The notes under the pieces: model-generated
Seen by the model: only the letters and a program-made list of their open reading frames with translations
What the model was told of the DNA's origin: nothing
The model's database searches: none
Position numbers and translations under genes: made by a program
Origin: Pseudomonas haemolytica
GTDB lineage: Bacteria; Pseudomonadota; Gammaproteobacteria; Pseudomonadales; Pseudomonadaceae
Direction of reading: 5' to 3'
NCBI RefSeq assembly: GCF_009659625.1
Contig: NZ_VOIW01000003.1
Coordinates: forward strand, 248,001 to 312,000
DNA: 64,000 bases
Shown: positions 44,496 to 55,119 of the stretch, in pieces
How positions within the stretch are numbered: the first letter of the stretch is position 1
Layout of the letters: every line of letters begins with the position of its first letter

Positions 44496-45416
44496 TTAGC
44501 TCGCAGCGGGCGGCTTGGCCACCGAACACAGGCGGATCGAGTCGGCAAGGATCTCAATCGCTTTGGGGCGTGGGAAGCTGGCGCGCCAGGCGATCGCCAC
44601 GGTACGGAACGGCACCGGTGGTGTGAGTGGGCGCACTTCGATCACGCCTTGGGCGTAGTGATGACTGTCCACTGCCGACAGCGGCAGGATCGAAATACCC
44701 AGGCCGGAAGCGACCATATGGCGAATGGTTTCCAGGGAGCTGGATTCCACCGTGGTGTGCTTGGCACCGTCGTTGCCCTTGGTCAGGGTCGGGCAGGCTT
44801 CCAGTACCTGGTCGCGGAAGCAGTGGCCCTCGCCGAGCAGCAGCAGGCTCTTGTCATTGAGCAGGCCGGCGTCGATGGTGTCCTTCTTGGTCCACGGGTG
44901 GGAGGCCGGCATCAGCACGTAGAACGGCTCGTCGTAGAGCGGCAGGGTCAGCACGTCGGCTTCGTTGAAGGGCAGGGCGATGATGATCGCGTCCAGCTCG
45001 CCGTTGCGCAGTTTGTCGCGCAGCACGTGGGTGAAGTTTTCTTCGATATACAGCGGCATCTGCGGCGCGACGCGGTGCAGTTGCGGAATCAAGTGCGGGA
45101 ACAGGTACGGGCCGACGGTGTAGATCGCGCCGACTTTGAGCGGTGCTGTCAGCTGGTTCTTGCCGGCCTGGGCCAGCTCGCGAATGCTTTGCGCTTGCTC
45201 CAGAACCTTCTGGGCCTGGGCAACGATGCCTTCGCCCACTGGGGTGAGGCGCACGGCGCTCTTGCTGCGCTCGAAAATCAGCACACCGAGTTCGTCTTCA
45301 AGCTTTTTCACACCCACCGACAGCGTCGGCTGGCTGACATGGCAACGCTCGGCCGCGTGGCCGAAGTGCTGTTCTTGGGCGAGGGTCACGATGTAGCGTA
45401 ATTCTGTAAGAGTCAT
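44496..45416 (-). CDS. oxyR: Hydrogen-peroxide sensor and LysR-type regulator OxyR
   Basis: This 306-residue LysR protein has an N-terminal helix-turn-helix (MTLTELRYIVTLAQEQHFGH, then AAERCHVSQPTLSVGVKKLE). The sensing pair of cysteines is in GEGHCFRDQVLEACP, nine residues apart as in E. coli C199/C208, where they form a disulfide upon oxidation. It activates catalase and alkyl hydroperoxide reductase genes. The oxyR-recG order is conserved in pseudomonads. Confidence 0.97.
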   Translation of the reverse strand: MTLTELRYIVTLAQEQHFGHAAERCHVSQPTLSVGVKKLEDELGVLIFERSKSAVRLTPVGEGIVAQAQKVLEQAQSIRELAQAGKNQLTAPLKVGAIYTVGPYLFPHLIPQLHRVAPQMPLYIEENFTHVLRDKLRNGELDAIIIALPFNEADVLTLPLYDEPFYVLMPASHPWTKKDTIDAGLLNDKSLLLLGEGHCFRDQVLEACPTLTKGNDGAKHTTVESSSLETIRHMVASGLGISILPLSAVDSHHYAQGVIEVRPLTPPVPFRTVAIAWRASFPRPKAIEILADSIRLCSVAKPPAAS

Positions 45417-45537
45417 AGCGGGCGTCCATGAGGTTGCGGGCCAAGCATACCGGCTGCAATCGATAGACGCACGTTATCAGAACTTTGCAGGGGATTGAGC
45501 GGGGAATACCGGGAATTTTGCTGATGCGATGAAAGCG

Positions 45538-45568
45538 AATGTGGGAGGGAGCAAGTCCCTCCCACATT
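45538..45568. repeat. Single REP hairpin downstream of tonB
   Basis: AATGTGGGAGGGA (45538-45550) and TCCCTCCCACATT (45556-45568) form a perfect 13-bp stem with a 5-base loop. It lies 8 bp after the tonB stop and upstream of oxyR, so it probably also ends the exbB-exbD-tonB message. Confidence 0.85.
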
Positions 45569-45575
45569 GATGGAT

Positions 45576-46325
45576 CTAGCGGCGCCGCTTGTCGATGTTG
45601 TAGACGAATGGTGCGACGAGTTCGACGCTACCGTTTTTCAGCAGGTCGGCCGGAGGCTTGGGCAGTGGCTGAGCCTTGCGGATCATCTCCAGGGTCGCAC
45701 GGTCCAGGTCGGCGTTGCCGGAGCGGCCCTCCAACTCGTAGGACAGCACATTACCTTCGGCATCGACCACAAAGCGCAAGCGGTTCATGCCTTCCTTGCC
45801 GCTGCGTTGGGCGCCAGGCGGGTACTTCTTGTACTTCTGCAGGTGCGCCAGCAGGGTGCTTTGCCAGGATGCCTGGGCCGCGACCTGTTGTGCCGATGGG
45901 CCGGGCGCAGGCTGGGCCGATTTTTCCGCCGGTGCGTTGGTCGGTGGGGTTTCGCTCGGTGGCTCCTCGGAAGGTTTCTCCTTGGGCGGTTCGGGCTTCT
46001 TCTCCACCGGCTTGGGCGGTTGCGGCTTAGGCTTGGGCTTGACCGGCTTGGGCACCTGGATCGTTGGCTTGGGCGCCTCGGCCAGTTTCGGCAGAGGCAG
46101 CTCTTCCACCGGTGCAGGCGGCTGCGGCGGCGTAATCACCTTGGGCGGTGCCGGAGGCGGCGGTGCTGGCATCGGCGCCAGGTCGATGACCATGGCGGCG
46201 GGTGGCAGCTGGATCACCTGCGGCGCGGACCACTGGAGCGCGATGATGATCGCGACGGCATGCACGCCCAGCACGACGGCGAGGCTGGTGCCATAACGCG
46301 TCAGTTTGTGGCGCGTCGTGATCAT
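45576..46325 (-). CDS. tonB: Energy transducer TonB
   Basis: This 249-residue protein has one N-terminal membrane helix (about 13-32, GTSLAVVLGVHAVAIIIALQ). A long Pro/Lys-rich periplasmic rod (about 45-145, with KPKPKPQPPKPVEKKPEPPK) follows, and the C-terminal TonB domain starts at about 160 (LLAHLQKYKKYPPGAQRSG to LVAPFVYNIDKRRR). With ExbB/ExbD it passes proton-motive energy to outer-membrane siderophore receptors. Its start overlaps the exbD stop by four bases. Confidence 0.96.
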   Translation of the reverse strand: MITTRHKLTRYGTSLAVVLGVHAVAIIIALQWSAPQVIQLPPAAMVIDLAPMPAPPPPAPPKVITPPQPPAPVEELPLPKLAEAPKPTIQVPKPVKPKPKPQPPKPVEKKPEPPKEKPSEEPPSETPPTNAPAEKSAQPAPGPSAQQVAAQASWQSTLLAHLQKYKKYPPGAQRSGKEGMNRLRFVVDAEGNVLSYELEGRSGNADLDRATLEMIRKAQPLPKPPADLLKNGSVELVAPFVYNIDKRRR

Positions 46326-46747
46326 TTCTTGGCTGCCGTCTCAAGTCCGACCAGGCCCACCTTGAGGTAGCCGGCTGCCCGCAGGGCATCCATCACGCTC
46401 ATCAGGTCGCCGTAGTCCACGCCTTTGTCGGCCTGGAAGAAGATCGTCGTGTCTTTCTTACCTTGGGTCTTGGCGTCGAGCACCGGGCCCAGGCTTTCAG
46501 TCTTGACTTCTTCTTCGCCCAGGAACAGGCGTTGGTCTGCCTTGACGCTGAGGAAGATCGGCTTCTCCGGCCGCGGCGCAGGCTTGGCGCTGGATGCCGG
46601 CAGGTCCACCTTGATGTCCACGGTGGCCAACGGTGCCGCCACCATGAAGATGATCAACAGCACCAGCATCACGTCGATAAACGGCGTGACGTTGATTTCG
46701 TGGTTCTCGACGAGTTCGTCGTCGCCTTGATTCAAATGCAGGCCCAT
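46322..46747 (-). CDS. exbD: Biopolymer transport protein ExbD
   Basis: This 141-residue protein has one N-terminal membrane helix (NVTPFIDVMLVLLIIFMVAA) with the conserved Asp that carries protons. A periplasmic domain follows (FLSVKADQRLFLGEEEV, GVDYGDLMSVMDALRAAGYL). It works with ExbB and TonB. The gap from exbB is 6 bp, and tonB overlaps its end. Confidence 0.97.
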   Translation of the reverse strand: MGLHLNQGDDELVENHEINVTPFIDVMLVLLIIFMVAAPLATVDIKVDLPASSAKPAPRPEKPIFLSVKADQRLFLGEEEVKTESLGPVLDAKTQGKKDTTIFFQADKGVDYGDLMSVMDALRAAGYLKVGLVGLETAAKK

Positions 46748-46753
46748 GGCCGA

Positions 46754-47737
46754 TTACCCCACTTTCACCATGTGCGGTTGCGAGCTGCGCTCGGTAGGCA
46801 GGTGATCGAGGTCACGGCTGACCAGCAACAGCACTTCTGCCGATGCATCCGAAACCTGGGCCTTGTAGCCGGCAATGGAGCGGGCGAAGACGTTGTAGAT
46901 CACCACCGCAGGAATCGCGGCAACCAGGCCCAGGGCGGTAGCCAGCAGGGCTTCGGCGATGCCGGGGGCAACGACGGCGAGGTTGGTGGTCTGGGTTTTG
47001 GCGATGCCGATGAAGCTGTTCATGATGCCCCATACGGTGCCGAACAGGCCGACGAAGGGTGCGGTGGAGCCGATGGTGGCGAGCACGCCGGTGCCACTGC
47101 TCATGTTACGGCCGCAGGCAGCAACCAGGCGCTCGAGGCGGAAAGCCACGCGCTCCTTGATGCCTTCTTTTTCGCGGGTGTTGGCCGACAGGCGCATTTC
47201 TTCGAGCGCGTCGTGTACCAGGGTGTTGGCCAGGGTGCCCTTCTTGGTGGCGGTTTCGCTCGCTTCCTTGAGGGTGGTGGCTTTTTTCAGGTGGACGATT
47301 TCAGCCCGCAGGCGACGCTTGGCGCCCAACAGCTCGAAGCCTTTGGCGATCCAGATGGTCCAGGTGATGATCGAGGCGATGGCCAGGCCGATCATCACGG
47401 CTTTCACCACCACGTCGGCGTTCTGGTACATGCCCCATGGCGACAGGTCGTGGGCCATGCCCAGCGTGTTGTCTTCTTCCAGCACTACGCCGGTTTCGTC
47501 GGCAGGTGCGGCGTCGCCTGCGGCCTGGGCCGGGTCGGTGGCGACGGGTGCGACGGCAGGCGCAGCTGGGGTCGCAGCGTTCTGCTCGGCAGTCGCCGGA
47601 GTGGCGGGGGCGGTGGCATCAGCGAATGCGGCGGTCGGTGCCAGCAGTACGCTGAACAGCATCGCAGCAATCGCACGCCAGGCGCGGGATGGGCTGTGAG
47701 GCTTGGTTGGCGAAGCGGGGTTTGTATTACGTGTCAT
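46754..47737 (-). CDS. exbB: Biopolymer transport protein ExbB (long Pseudomonas type)
   Basis: The protein is 327 residues from the ATG at 47737. A start at 47800 is in frame but has no good ribosome-binding site. It has a signal-peptide-like helix (about 18-40), an Ala/Pro-rich periplasmic extension typical of Pseudomonas ExbB, and three membrane helices in the ExbB/MotA core, including GIAEALLATALGLVAAIPAV. It forms the proton channel with ExbD that drives TonB. Confidence 0.95.
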   Translation of the reverse strand: MTRNTNPASPTKPHSPSRAWRAIAAMLFSVLLAPTAAFADATAPATPATAEQNAATPAAPAVAPVATDPAQAAGDAAPADETGVVLEEDNTLGMAHDLSPWGMYQNADVVVKAVMIGLAIASIITWTIWIAKGFELLGAKRRLRAEIVHLKKATTLKEASETATKKGTLANTLVHDALEEMRLSANTREKEGIKERVAFRLERLVAACGRNMSSGTGVLATIGSTAPFVGLFGTVWGIMNSFIGIAKTQTTNLAVVAPGIAEALLATALGLVAAIPAVVIYNVFARSIAGYKAQVSDASAEVLLLVSRDLDHLPTERSSQPHMVKVG

Positions 47738-47814
47738 GCTGGCCGGACCTGAGAGAAAAAATGAGTGATCGTCCTTCGAGACCCGTGGGGTCGAGGACAA
47801 ATGGGCGGTTATTA

Positions 47815-47834
47815 TTGCAAGTAATTCTTGTTAA
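47815..47834 (-). promoter_or_regulatory. Candidate Fur box upstream of exbB
   Basis: The AT-rich imperfect palindrome TTGCAAGTAATTCTTGTTAA has CAAG/CTTG half-sites around TAATT. It lies about 80 bp before the exbB start. ExbB-ExbD-TonB operons are commonly iron-repressed by Fur, but the match to the 19-bp consensus is only partial. Confidence 0.35.
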
Positions 47835-47924
47835 CAGAAGTAATACAGTAACTTTATTTGTCCTTTTTCTGGCCGCTGGTCATCTCTGGCAGCTAATCTG
47901 CGCCTTTAAGAATGGAGTTTTGTG

Positions 47925-48776
47925 ATGTCTGTGCCTTCTGTTGTGATTGCCGGTTGCGGCGATGTGGGTAGTCGGCTGGCTAGCCAATTGCTGGCCTCGG
48001 GATGGGAGGTTCACGGCCTGCGTCGCGATATTTCGCGCCTCCCCGACGGCGTGATTGGCATCGCCGGTGACCTGTTCAAAAAGGACTGCCCTGACACCTG
48101 GCCCATCGGCGGGGTGGATTACCTGGTGTATTGCGCCGCTGCCACTGACCACGACGAAGCCGGTTATCGCGCCGCTTACGTGCAAGGGCTGCAGCATGTG
48201 TTGGAGTGGCTGGAGGACTACGGCCAGGCGCCCAAGCATTTGCTGTTTGTATCCAGCAGCAGCGTGTATGGGCAGCAGAACGGCGAGTGGGTCGACGAAA
48301 CGTCAGAGACGCAAGCGAAGGGTTATTCCGGGCAGGTGATGCTGGAAGCCGAGCAAGTGGCGCTCAATAGCGGTATCCCCGCCACTGTCGTGCGGCTGAC
48401 CGGGATTTACGGGCCAGGGCGTGAATGGCTGCTGACCCAGGTGCGCCAAGGCTATCGCGTAGCGATTGACCCGCCTTTATATGGCAACCGGATTCACGCG
48501 GATGACGCGGCCGGACTGCTGGCCTTTTTACTGCGGCATGTAGAGCAGGGCGGTGCATTGGACAAGGTCTATATCGGTGTCGACGATGCGCCTGCGCCAC
48601 TGGCCGAGGTGGTCGCCTGGTTGCGCGAGTACCTGGGTGTGACCGAATGGGCCGATGACGCCAGTGTGCGGCGTGCGGGCAGCAAGCAATGCAGTAATGC
48701 CAGGGCTAAGTCCCTTGGTTGGGCGCCGAAGTATCCGACTTACCGGGAAGGCTACGCCGCGATCCTGAAAGGCTGA
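47925..48776 (+). CDS. NAD(P)-dependent epimerase/dehydratase family protein (YeeZ-like)
   Basis: The protein is 283 residues from the ATG at 47925, with GGAG seven bases upstream. A GTG at 47922 is also in frame. It shows a Rossmann fold: VVIAGCGDVGSRLASQLLAS as the nucleotide-binding loop, LLFVSSSSVYG with the active-site Tyr region, and RLTGIYGPGR. This pattern matches extended SDR proteins of the YeeZ type. The substrate is unknown. It is divergent from exbB and convergent with the lipoprotein gene downstream. Confidence 0.85.
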   Translation: MSVPSVVIAGCGDVGSRLASQLLASGWEVHGLRRDISRLPDGVIGIAGDLFKKDCPDTWPIGGVDYLVYCAAATDHDEAGYRAAYVQGLQHVLEWLEDYGQAPKHLLFVSSSSVYGQQNGEWVDETSETQAKGYSGQVMLEAEQVALNSGIPATVVRLTGIYGPGREWLLTQVRQGYRVAIDPPLYGNRIHADDAAGLLAFLLRHVEQGGALDKVYIGVDDAPAPLAEVVAWLREYLGVTEWADDASVRRAGSKQCSNARAKSLGWAPKYPTYREGYAAILKG

Positions 48777-48787
48777 AACGCGGTCAA

Positions 48788-48817
48788 AAATGTGGGAGGG
48801 GGCTTGCTCCCACATTT
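48788..48817. repeat. Single REP hairpin between convergent genes
   Basis: AAATGTGGGAG (48788-48798) pairs perfectly with CTCCCACATTT (48807-48817) around an 8-base loop. It lies 12 bp after one stop and 21 bp before the other, so it can serve as a bidirectional terminator. Confidence 0.85.
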
Positions 48818-48837
48818 AGATTCAGGTGATGCTGTTA

Positions 48838-49578
48838 TTACTTTTCAAGCAGCCAATGGCGCGGTCCCGGCGTGAACTGAGGCACTTCATCAGCCTGCGC
48901 GGTATTGATTGCCTGAAAGATCTCCAGTTGCCCGCCCTTACGCGCGAAGATCCAAGGGTTGCCCTGGCCGTTCAGTTGCAGCCAGATGCTGTCGTAGCCA
49001 CCGCTCATGGAGGCGCAATCGCCTGCCAGGCACAGTGAGTAGCGGTCGGCGCCAGGCAGGCCCGCGACCTTGCCATCGGCCTGGAACTGCACGGTGGCGC
49101 CGTTGCCGGTGCCGTCGGTGATCTTCCAGTCGCCGCCCATGTAGGCCGCGTACAGCGCCCGTTCGAAATTGGCACCTATTGGCGCGCCTTCGGGTGCGGG
49201 TTCTTTGGCGCGGGCAAACAGTTGCTCCGGCTCATTGTCGTTGGCCACTTGCAGCAGTTGTTTGCCTTTGCGCTTGAGTTCGGTCGCGGCGCTGCCATAG
49301 AAGTCGACGCTCCAGGCGCCGGATTTTTCACCGGTCAGCTTGCCTTCGGCCACTTCAAAACCGTTGTAGTAGCGTGCCTGCGCAGCCTTGGTGTTGACCT
49401 CCCACTCAAGGTTGGGGCCATAGGATTGCAGGGCTTCACGCAAAGGGCCGCCCTTGGCTGCCGCGTCGATGGCGGCCTGGTTGATCCAGGTGCCGCTCAC
49501 ATCCAGGTCGGCGGGGTTGCTGGCACAGCCGCCCAGCAACAGGGCGAGCAACGAAGAGGCTACAAGCGCTTTGCGCAT
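48838..49578 (-). CDS. Putative lipoprotein with META/HslJ-like features, unknown function
   Basis: This 246-residue protein has the signal MRKALVASSLLALLLGGC with the lipobox LGGC. The mature part has DVSGTWINQAAIDAAAKGGP, an HslJ/META-like opening (S-G-T-W), and a C-terminal strand-rich half (VQFQADGKVAGLPGADRYSL, GNPWIFARKGGQLEIFQAIN). By position after ridA it corresponds to P. aeruginosa PA5340. Its role is unknown. Confidence 0.75.
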   Translation of the reverse strand: MRKALVASSLLALLLGGCASNPADLDVSGTWINQAAIDAAAKGGPLREALQSYGPNLEWEVNTKAAQARYYNGFEVAEGKLTGEKSGAWSVDFYGSAATELKRKGKQLLQVANDNEPEQLFARAKEPAPEGAPIGANFERALYAAYMGGDWKITDGTGNGATVQFQADGKVAGLPGADRYSLCLAGDCASMSGGYDSIWLQLNGQGNPWIFARKGGQLEIFQAINTAQADEVPQFTPGPRHWLLEK

Positions 49579-49602
49579 TACGAAATCCTTCTGAAACGAA
49601 GT

Positions 49603-49628
49603 CGGCGCAGCCTGTTGGAGCTGCGCCG
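49603..49628 (-). terminator. Weak hairpin after ridA
   Basis: CGGCGCAG (49603-49610) pairs with CTGCGCCG (49621-49628) around a 10-base loop, just after the ridA stop. There is no clear T-run after it on the minus strand, so it may be only an attenuator. Confidence 0.4.
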
Positions 49629-49634
49629 GGTGTT

Positions 49635-50015
49635 TTACTCGATGACCAGAATGGCGTCCATCTCAACCTGTGCGCCCTTTGGCAGGGCGGCAACGCCGAT
49701 GGCGGCGCGGGCTGGGTAGGGTTGTTCGAAGTACTTGCCCATGATCTCGTTGACCTTGGCGAAGTGGCTCAGGTCGGTGAGGAAGATGTTCAGCTTGACG
49801 ATGTCCTTGAACGAACCACCAGCAGCTTCAGCCACGGACTTGAGGTTTTCGAAGACCTGTACGGTTTGCGCTTCGAAGCCTTCAACCAATTCCATGGTCT
49901 GTGGGTCCAGTGGGATCTGGCCGGACATGTAGACGGTGTTGCCCGCCTTGATCGCTTGGGAGTAAGTGCCGATAGCGGCTGGGGCTTTATCGCTGGTGAT
50001 AACTGTCTTGGTCAT
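49635..50015 (-). CDS. ridA: Enamine/imine deaminase RidA
   Basis: This 126-residue protein has the full RidA pattern: [34 protein letters not shown], and [20 protein letters not shown] with the catalytic Arg. Trimeric RidA hydrolyses reactive enamines and imines produced by PLP enzymes. AAGGAG lies before the ATG. It follows spoT by 39 bp, an arrangement conserved in many gammaproteobacteria. Confidence 0.95.
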   Translation of the reverse strand: MTKTVITSDKAPAAIGTYSQAIKAGNTVYMSGQIPLDPQTMELVEGFEAQTVQVFENLKSVAEAAGGSFKDIVKLNIFLTDLSHFAKVNEIMGKYFEQPYPARAAIGVAALPKGAQVEMDAILVIE

Positions 50016-50054
50016 GAGTGACTCCTTGTAATGGGTGATGAGTTATCTGAAGAG

Positions 50055-52160
50055 CTATGCACGCATACGGGTGATACGGATGACCCCAGTCAAGGCGCGC
50101 AGCTTCTTGATCACGCGAGCCAGGTGTACGCGGTCGTGCACGCTGACCACCAGTTGGACCACGCTGATACGACCATCGCGTTCGTCCATGCTGATTTTCT
50201 CGATATTGCCGTCGGCCGCGTTGACGCTGCTGGCCAGCAGGGCGATCAGGCCGCGCTGGTGTTCCAGCTCCACCCGCAGTTCGACGTTGAACTCGCCGGT
50301 GACATCCTTGGCCCACGAGAGCTGGATGCATTTTTCCGGGTTGTGGCGGATTTCGGTGATGTTGCGGCAGTTGTCCAGGTGCACCACCATGCCTTTGCCC
50401 GCAGACAAGTGGCCGACAATCGGGTCGCCCGGGATCGGCGTGCAGCATTTGGCGTAGCTGAGCACCAGGCCCTCGGTGCCGCGAATTGCCAGCGGGCCTT
50501 CCGGGCTTGGCAGTTGTTCGCCTTCGCCCAGTAGGCGGCGGGCGACCACGTAGGCCATGCGGTTGCCCAGGCCGATATCTTCCAGCAGGTCTTCGATGGT
50601 TTCCTGGCGGTACTCGTGGAGCATCGCTTGCACGCGCTCCTGCGCAATCTTGTCCAGGGCGCTGTCGAAGCCGTTGAGCACCTTGTTCAGCAGGCGTTCG
50701 CCCAAGCTGATCGACTCGGAGCGACGCTGCAGTTTCAGGGCGTGGCGAATATGCGTGCGTGCCTTGCCGGTGACCACGAAATTGAGCCATGCCGGGTTCG
50801 GACGCGCGCCTGGAGCACTGACGATCTCGACCGTGGAGCCGCTTTGCAGCGGTTCGGACAGCGGTGCGAGACGACGATTGATCCGACAGGCGATGCAGCT
50901 GTTGCCCACGTCGGTGTGCACCGCGTAGGCAAAATCGACCGCGGTGGAGCCTTTGGGTAGCTCCATGATGCGGCCTTTGGGCGTGAACACGTAGACCTCG
51001 TCCGGGAACAGATCGATCTTCACGCTTTCGATAAATTCCAGGGAGTTGCCGGCACGTTGCTGCATTTCCAGCACGCCCTTGACCCACTGGCGGGCGCGGG
51101 CATGGGTGCCTTTGGGCTGCTCGTCGCCGCTGGATTTGTACAGCCAATGGGCGGCGATGCCGTTGTTGGCCATTTCTTCCATTTCGCGGGTGCGGATCTG
51201 GATCTCGATCGGCACGCCATGCATACCGAACAGCGTGGTATGCAGCGACTGGTAGCCGTTGGCCTTGGGAATCGCGATGTAATCCTTGAAGCGGCCGGGC
51301 AGGGGTTTATACAAATTATGCACAGCGCCCAGCACGCGGTAGCAGGTGTCGACCTTGTCGACGATGATCCGGAACGCGTAAACGTCCATGATCTCGTTGA
51401 AGGCCCGGCGCTTGCCGCGCATCTTCTTGTAGATGCCGTAGATGTGTTTCTGCCGGCCGCTGACCTCACCCTCGATCTCATCGATCGCCAGGCAATGGCT
51501 CAGGGACTCTTCAATCTTGTTGACGATTTCCTTGCGGTTGCCCCGGGCGCGCTTGACCGCCTGGTAGATGCGCGCCGAACGCATCGGGTGCATGGCCTTG
51601 AAGCCGAGGTCTTCGAATTCGATACGAATGGCGTGCATGCCCAGCCGGTTGGCGATGGGCGCGTAGATTTCCAGGGTTTCCTTGGCGATGCGCCGGCGCT
51701 TTTCGCCGGAGAGCACTTCCAGCGTGCGCATGTTGTGCAGCCGGTCGGCCAGCTTGACCAGGATCACGCGGATGTCGCGGGCCATGGCCATGGCCATTTT
51801 CTGGAAGTTTTCCGCCTGGGCTTCGGCCTTGGTCTCGAAGTTCATCTGGGTCAGTTTGCTGACCCCGTCGACCAGTTCGGCCACGGTTTCGCCAAATTGC
51901 GCACTGAGCGCTTCCTTGGCAATGCCGGTGTCTTCGATCACGTCATGCAGCATCGCGGCCATCAGGCTCTGATGGTCCATGTGCATGTCGGCCAGGATAT
52001 TGGCCACCGCAAGAGGATGGGTGACATACGCCTCGCCGCTACGGCGGCGTTGGCCGTCGTGGGCTTGTTCGGCGTAGAAATACGCTCGGCGGACCAGGTT
52101 GACCTGGTCTGGGCCGAGGTAGGTCGATAAGCGATCGGCGAGGGCGTCTATGCTCGGCAA
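50055..52160 (-). CDS. spoT: Bifunctional (p)ppGpp synthetase/hydrolase SpoT
   Basis: This 701-residue protein matches the usual SpoT length. The order is: hydrolase HD domain (VTHPLAVANILADMHMDHQS, MLHDVIEDTGIAKE), synthetase domain (RIIVDKVDTCYRVLGAVHNL, HTTLFGMHGVPIEIQIRTRE), TGS (VYVFTPKGRIMELPKGSTAV) and C-terminal ACT. The start is a TTG (52160) with AGGAG eight bases upstream; there is no nearer ATG. SpoT degrades and, under starvation, makes the alarmone (p)ppGpp. It lies 60 bp after rpoZ, as in most gammaproteobacteria. Confidence 0.96.
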   Translation of the reverse strand: MPSIDALADRLSTYLGPDQVNLVRRAYFYAEQAHDGQRRRSGEAYVTHPLAVANILADMHMDHQSLMAAMLHDVIEDTGIAKEALSAQFGETVAELVDGVSKLTQMNFETKAEAQAENFQKMAMAMARDIRVILVKLADRLHNMRTLEVLSGEKRRRIAKETLEIYAPIANRLGMHAIRIEFEDLGFKAMHPMRSARIYQAVKRARGNRKEIVNKIEESLSHCLAIDEIEGEVSGRQKHIYGIYKKMRGKRRAFNEIMDVYAFRIIVDKVDTCYRVLGAVHNLYKPLPGRFKDYIAIPKANGYQSLHTTLFGMHGVPIEIQIRTREMEEMANNGIAAHWLYKSSGDEQPKGTHARARQWVKGVLEMQQRAGNSLEFIESVKIDLFPDEVYVFTPKGRIMELPKGSTAVDFAYAVHTDVGNSCIACRINRRLAPLSEPLQSGSTVEIVSAPGARPNPAWLNFVVTGKARTHIRHALKLQRRSESISLGERLLNKVLNGFDSALDKIAQERVQAMLHEYRQETIEDLLEDIGLGNRMAYVVARRLLGEGEQLPSPEGPLAIRGTEGLVLSYAKCCTPIPGDPIVGHLSAGKGMVVHLDNCRNITEIRHNPEKCIQLSWAKDVTGEFNVELRVELEHQRGLIALLASSVNAADGNIEKISMDERDGRISVVQLVVSVHDRVHLARVIKKLRALTGVIRITRMRA

Positions 52161-52220
52161 AGTATGAACTCCTGCCGAAGATTGTGACCCCGCGCCGTGC
52201 TACGTCGACCAGGCATAGGC

Positions 52221-52484
52221 TTAGACGGCCTCGTTGGACTCGTCCTCGAACGCTGCAAACAGCGGTTCGTCTTCAACGATTTCGGCGTTGGCGATGAACT
52301 CGTAGCTCATCAGGCCTTCAGCGATTTCACGCAGGGCTACAACGGTAGGCTTGTCGTTTTCCCACTGGACCAGGGGCTCTTTGCCGCCAGTGGCCAGTTG
52401 ACGGGCACGCTTGGTAGAGAGCATGACCAGCTCAAAGCGGTTATCCACGTGTTCTAGGCAGTCTTCAACGGTTACGCGGGCCAT
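52221..52484 (-). CDS. rpoZ: RNA polymerase omega subunit
   Basis: This 87-residue protein begins [20 protein letters not shown] and carries [10 protein letters not shown] and [15 protein letters not shown], the standard omega signature. Omega stabilises the beta-prime subunit and forms part of a (p)ppGpp site. It lies between gmk and spoT, the canonical order. Confidence 0.97.
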   Translation of the reverse strand: MARVTVEDCLEHVDNRFELVMLSTKRARQLATGGKEPLVQWENDKPTVVALREIAEGLMSYEFIANAEIVEDEPLFAAFEDESNEAV

Positions 52485-52651
52485 GGTATTCCTCGGAGCG
52501 AATGCAAGATGCGCGCTGCCCGGTTGGGCGAGCGGACTGAGCAGTTTAAAAAATCACCAGCGTTTAGGGAAGCGCTGATTTTTCGCAGGCTCTCGCAAAA
52601 CCGCTACAAGTGCCAATGTAAGGCCCTTGCAGCCGTTTTGGAAAGAGCCAG

Positions 52652-54146
<1,495 letters not shown>

Positions 54147-54331
54147 GGAGGTACCTCGCGATGCAGTCCCGCAAATACGGGCTGATGAGTAAATTGAAGC
54201 CGACAGGCTGCGAAGGCGCAGGAGTGTAGCGCAGTGGGGCGCAAGGCCCCAAACCCTGGCGCTCACAAAGCGCGACGAGTCGCGCATTCGTAACCGAATT
54301 TTTAGAAGTGCCCCGAATCGGCTTGCGGCTC

Positions 54332-54337
54332 TATAAT
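54332..54337 (+). promoter_or_regulatory. Candidate -10 box of rph
   Basis: A perfect TATAAT lies 38 bp before the rph start codon. No good -35 hexamer is visible at 16-18 bp upstream, so this is only a partial promoter match. Confidence 0.45.
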
Positions 54338-54374
54338 GCTCGGCAGTTTTTCGTCCTCAGTACAGGTATCCCCT

Positions 54375-55097
54375 ATGAAACGTCCAAGTGGTCGCGCTGC
54401 CGATCAGCTCCGCTCGATCCGCATCACCCGCAACTACACCAAACACGCCGAGGGATCCGTACTGGTCGAGTTTGGCGATACCAAGGTGATCTGCACCGTC
54501 AGCGTCGAAAATGGCGTGCCGCGCTTCCTCAAGGGGCAGGGCCAGGGCTGGTTGACCGCTGAATACGGCATGCTGCCGCGCGCCACTGGCGAGCGTAACC
54601 AGCGTGAAGCCAGCCGTGGCAAGCAAGGCGGGCGTACCCTGGAAATCCAGCGCCTGATTGGCCGTTCCCTGCGTGCCGCCCTGGACATGTCCAAGCTGGG
54701 CGACGTGACCCTGTACGTCGACTGCGACGTGATCCAGGCCGACGGCGGTACGCGTACCGCGTCCATCACCGGTGCCATGGTGGCCCTGGTTGACGCGCTG
54801 AAAGTCATCAAGAAACGCGGCGGCCTCAAAGGCGGCGACCCGCTCAAGCAGATGATCGCCGCTGTATCGGTCGGCATGTACCAGGGCGAGCCTGTGCTGG
54901 ACCTGGACTACCTGGAGGACTCGGCCGCAGAGACCGACCTGAACGTAGTCATGACCAGCACCGGTGGTTTCATCGAAGTACAGGGCACGGCTGAAGGCGC
55001 GCCATTCCAGCCCGCTGAGCTGAACGCGATGCTGGCCTTGGCCCAGAAAGGCATGAGAGAAATCTTCGAACTGCAGAACGCCGCACTGGCTGACTAA
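54375..55097 (+). CDS. rph: Ribonuclease PH
   Basis: The protein is 240 residues from the ATG at 54375 ([20 protein letters not shown]). The family motifs are [40 protein letters not shown] and [20 protein letters not shown]. RNase PH trims tRNA 3' ends phosphorolytically. The protein has full length, unlike the truncated rph of E. coli K-12. An in-frame start at 54336 adds 13 residues before the proper start and is rejected. Confidence 0.97.
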   Translation: MKRPSGRAADQLRSIRITRNYTKHAEGSVLVEFGDTKVICTVSVENGVPRFLKGQGQGWLTAEYGMLPRATGERNQREASRGKQGGRTLEIQRLIGRSLRAALDMSKLGDVTLYVDCDVIQADGGTRTASITGAMVALVDALKVIKKRGGLKGGDPLKQMIAAVSVGMYQGEPVLDLDYLEDSAAETDLNVVMTSTGGFIEVQGTAEGAPFQPAELNAMLALAQKGMREIFELQNAALAD

Positions 55098-55119
55098 GCC
55101 GGTAACAAGGAGAAGCGCC

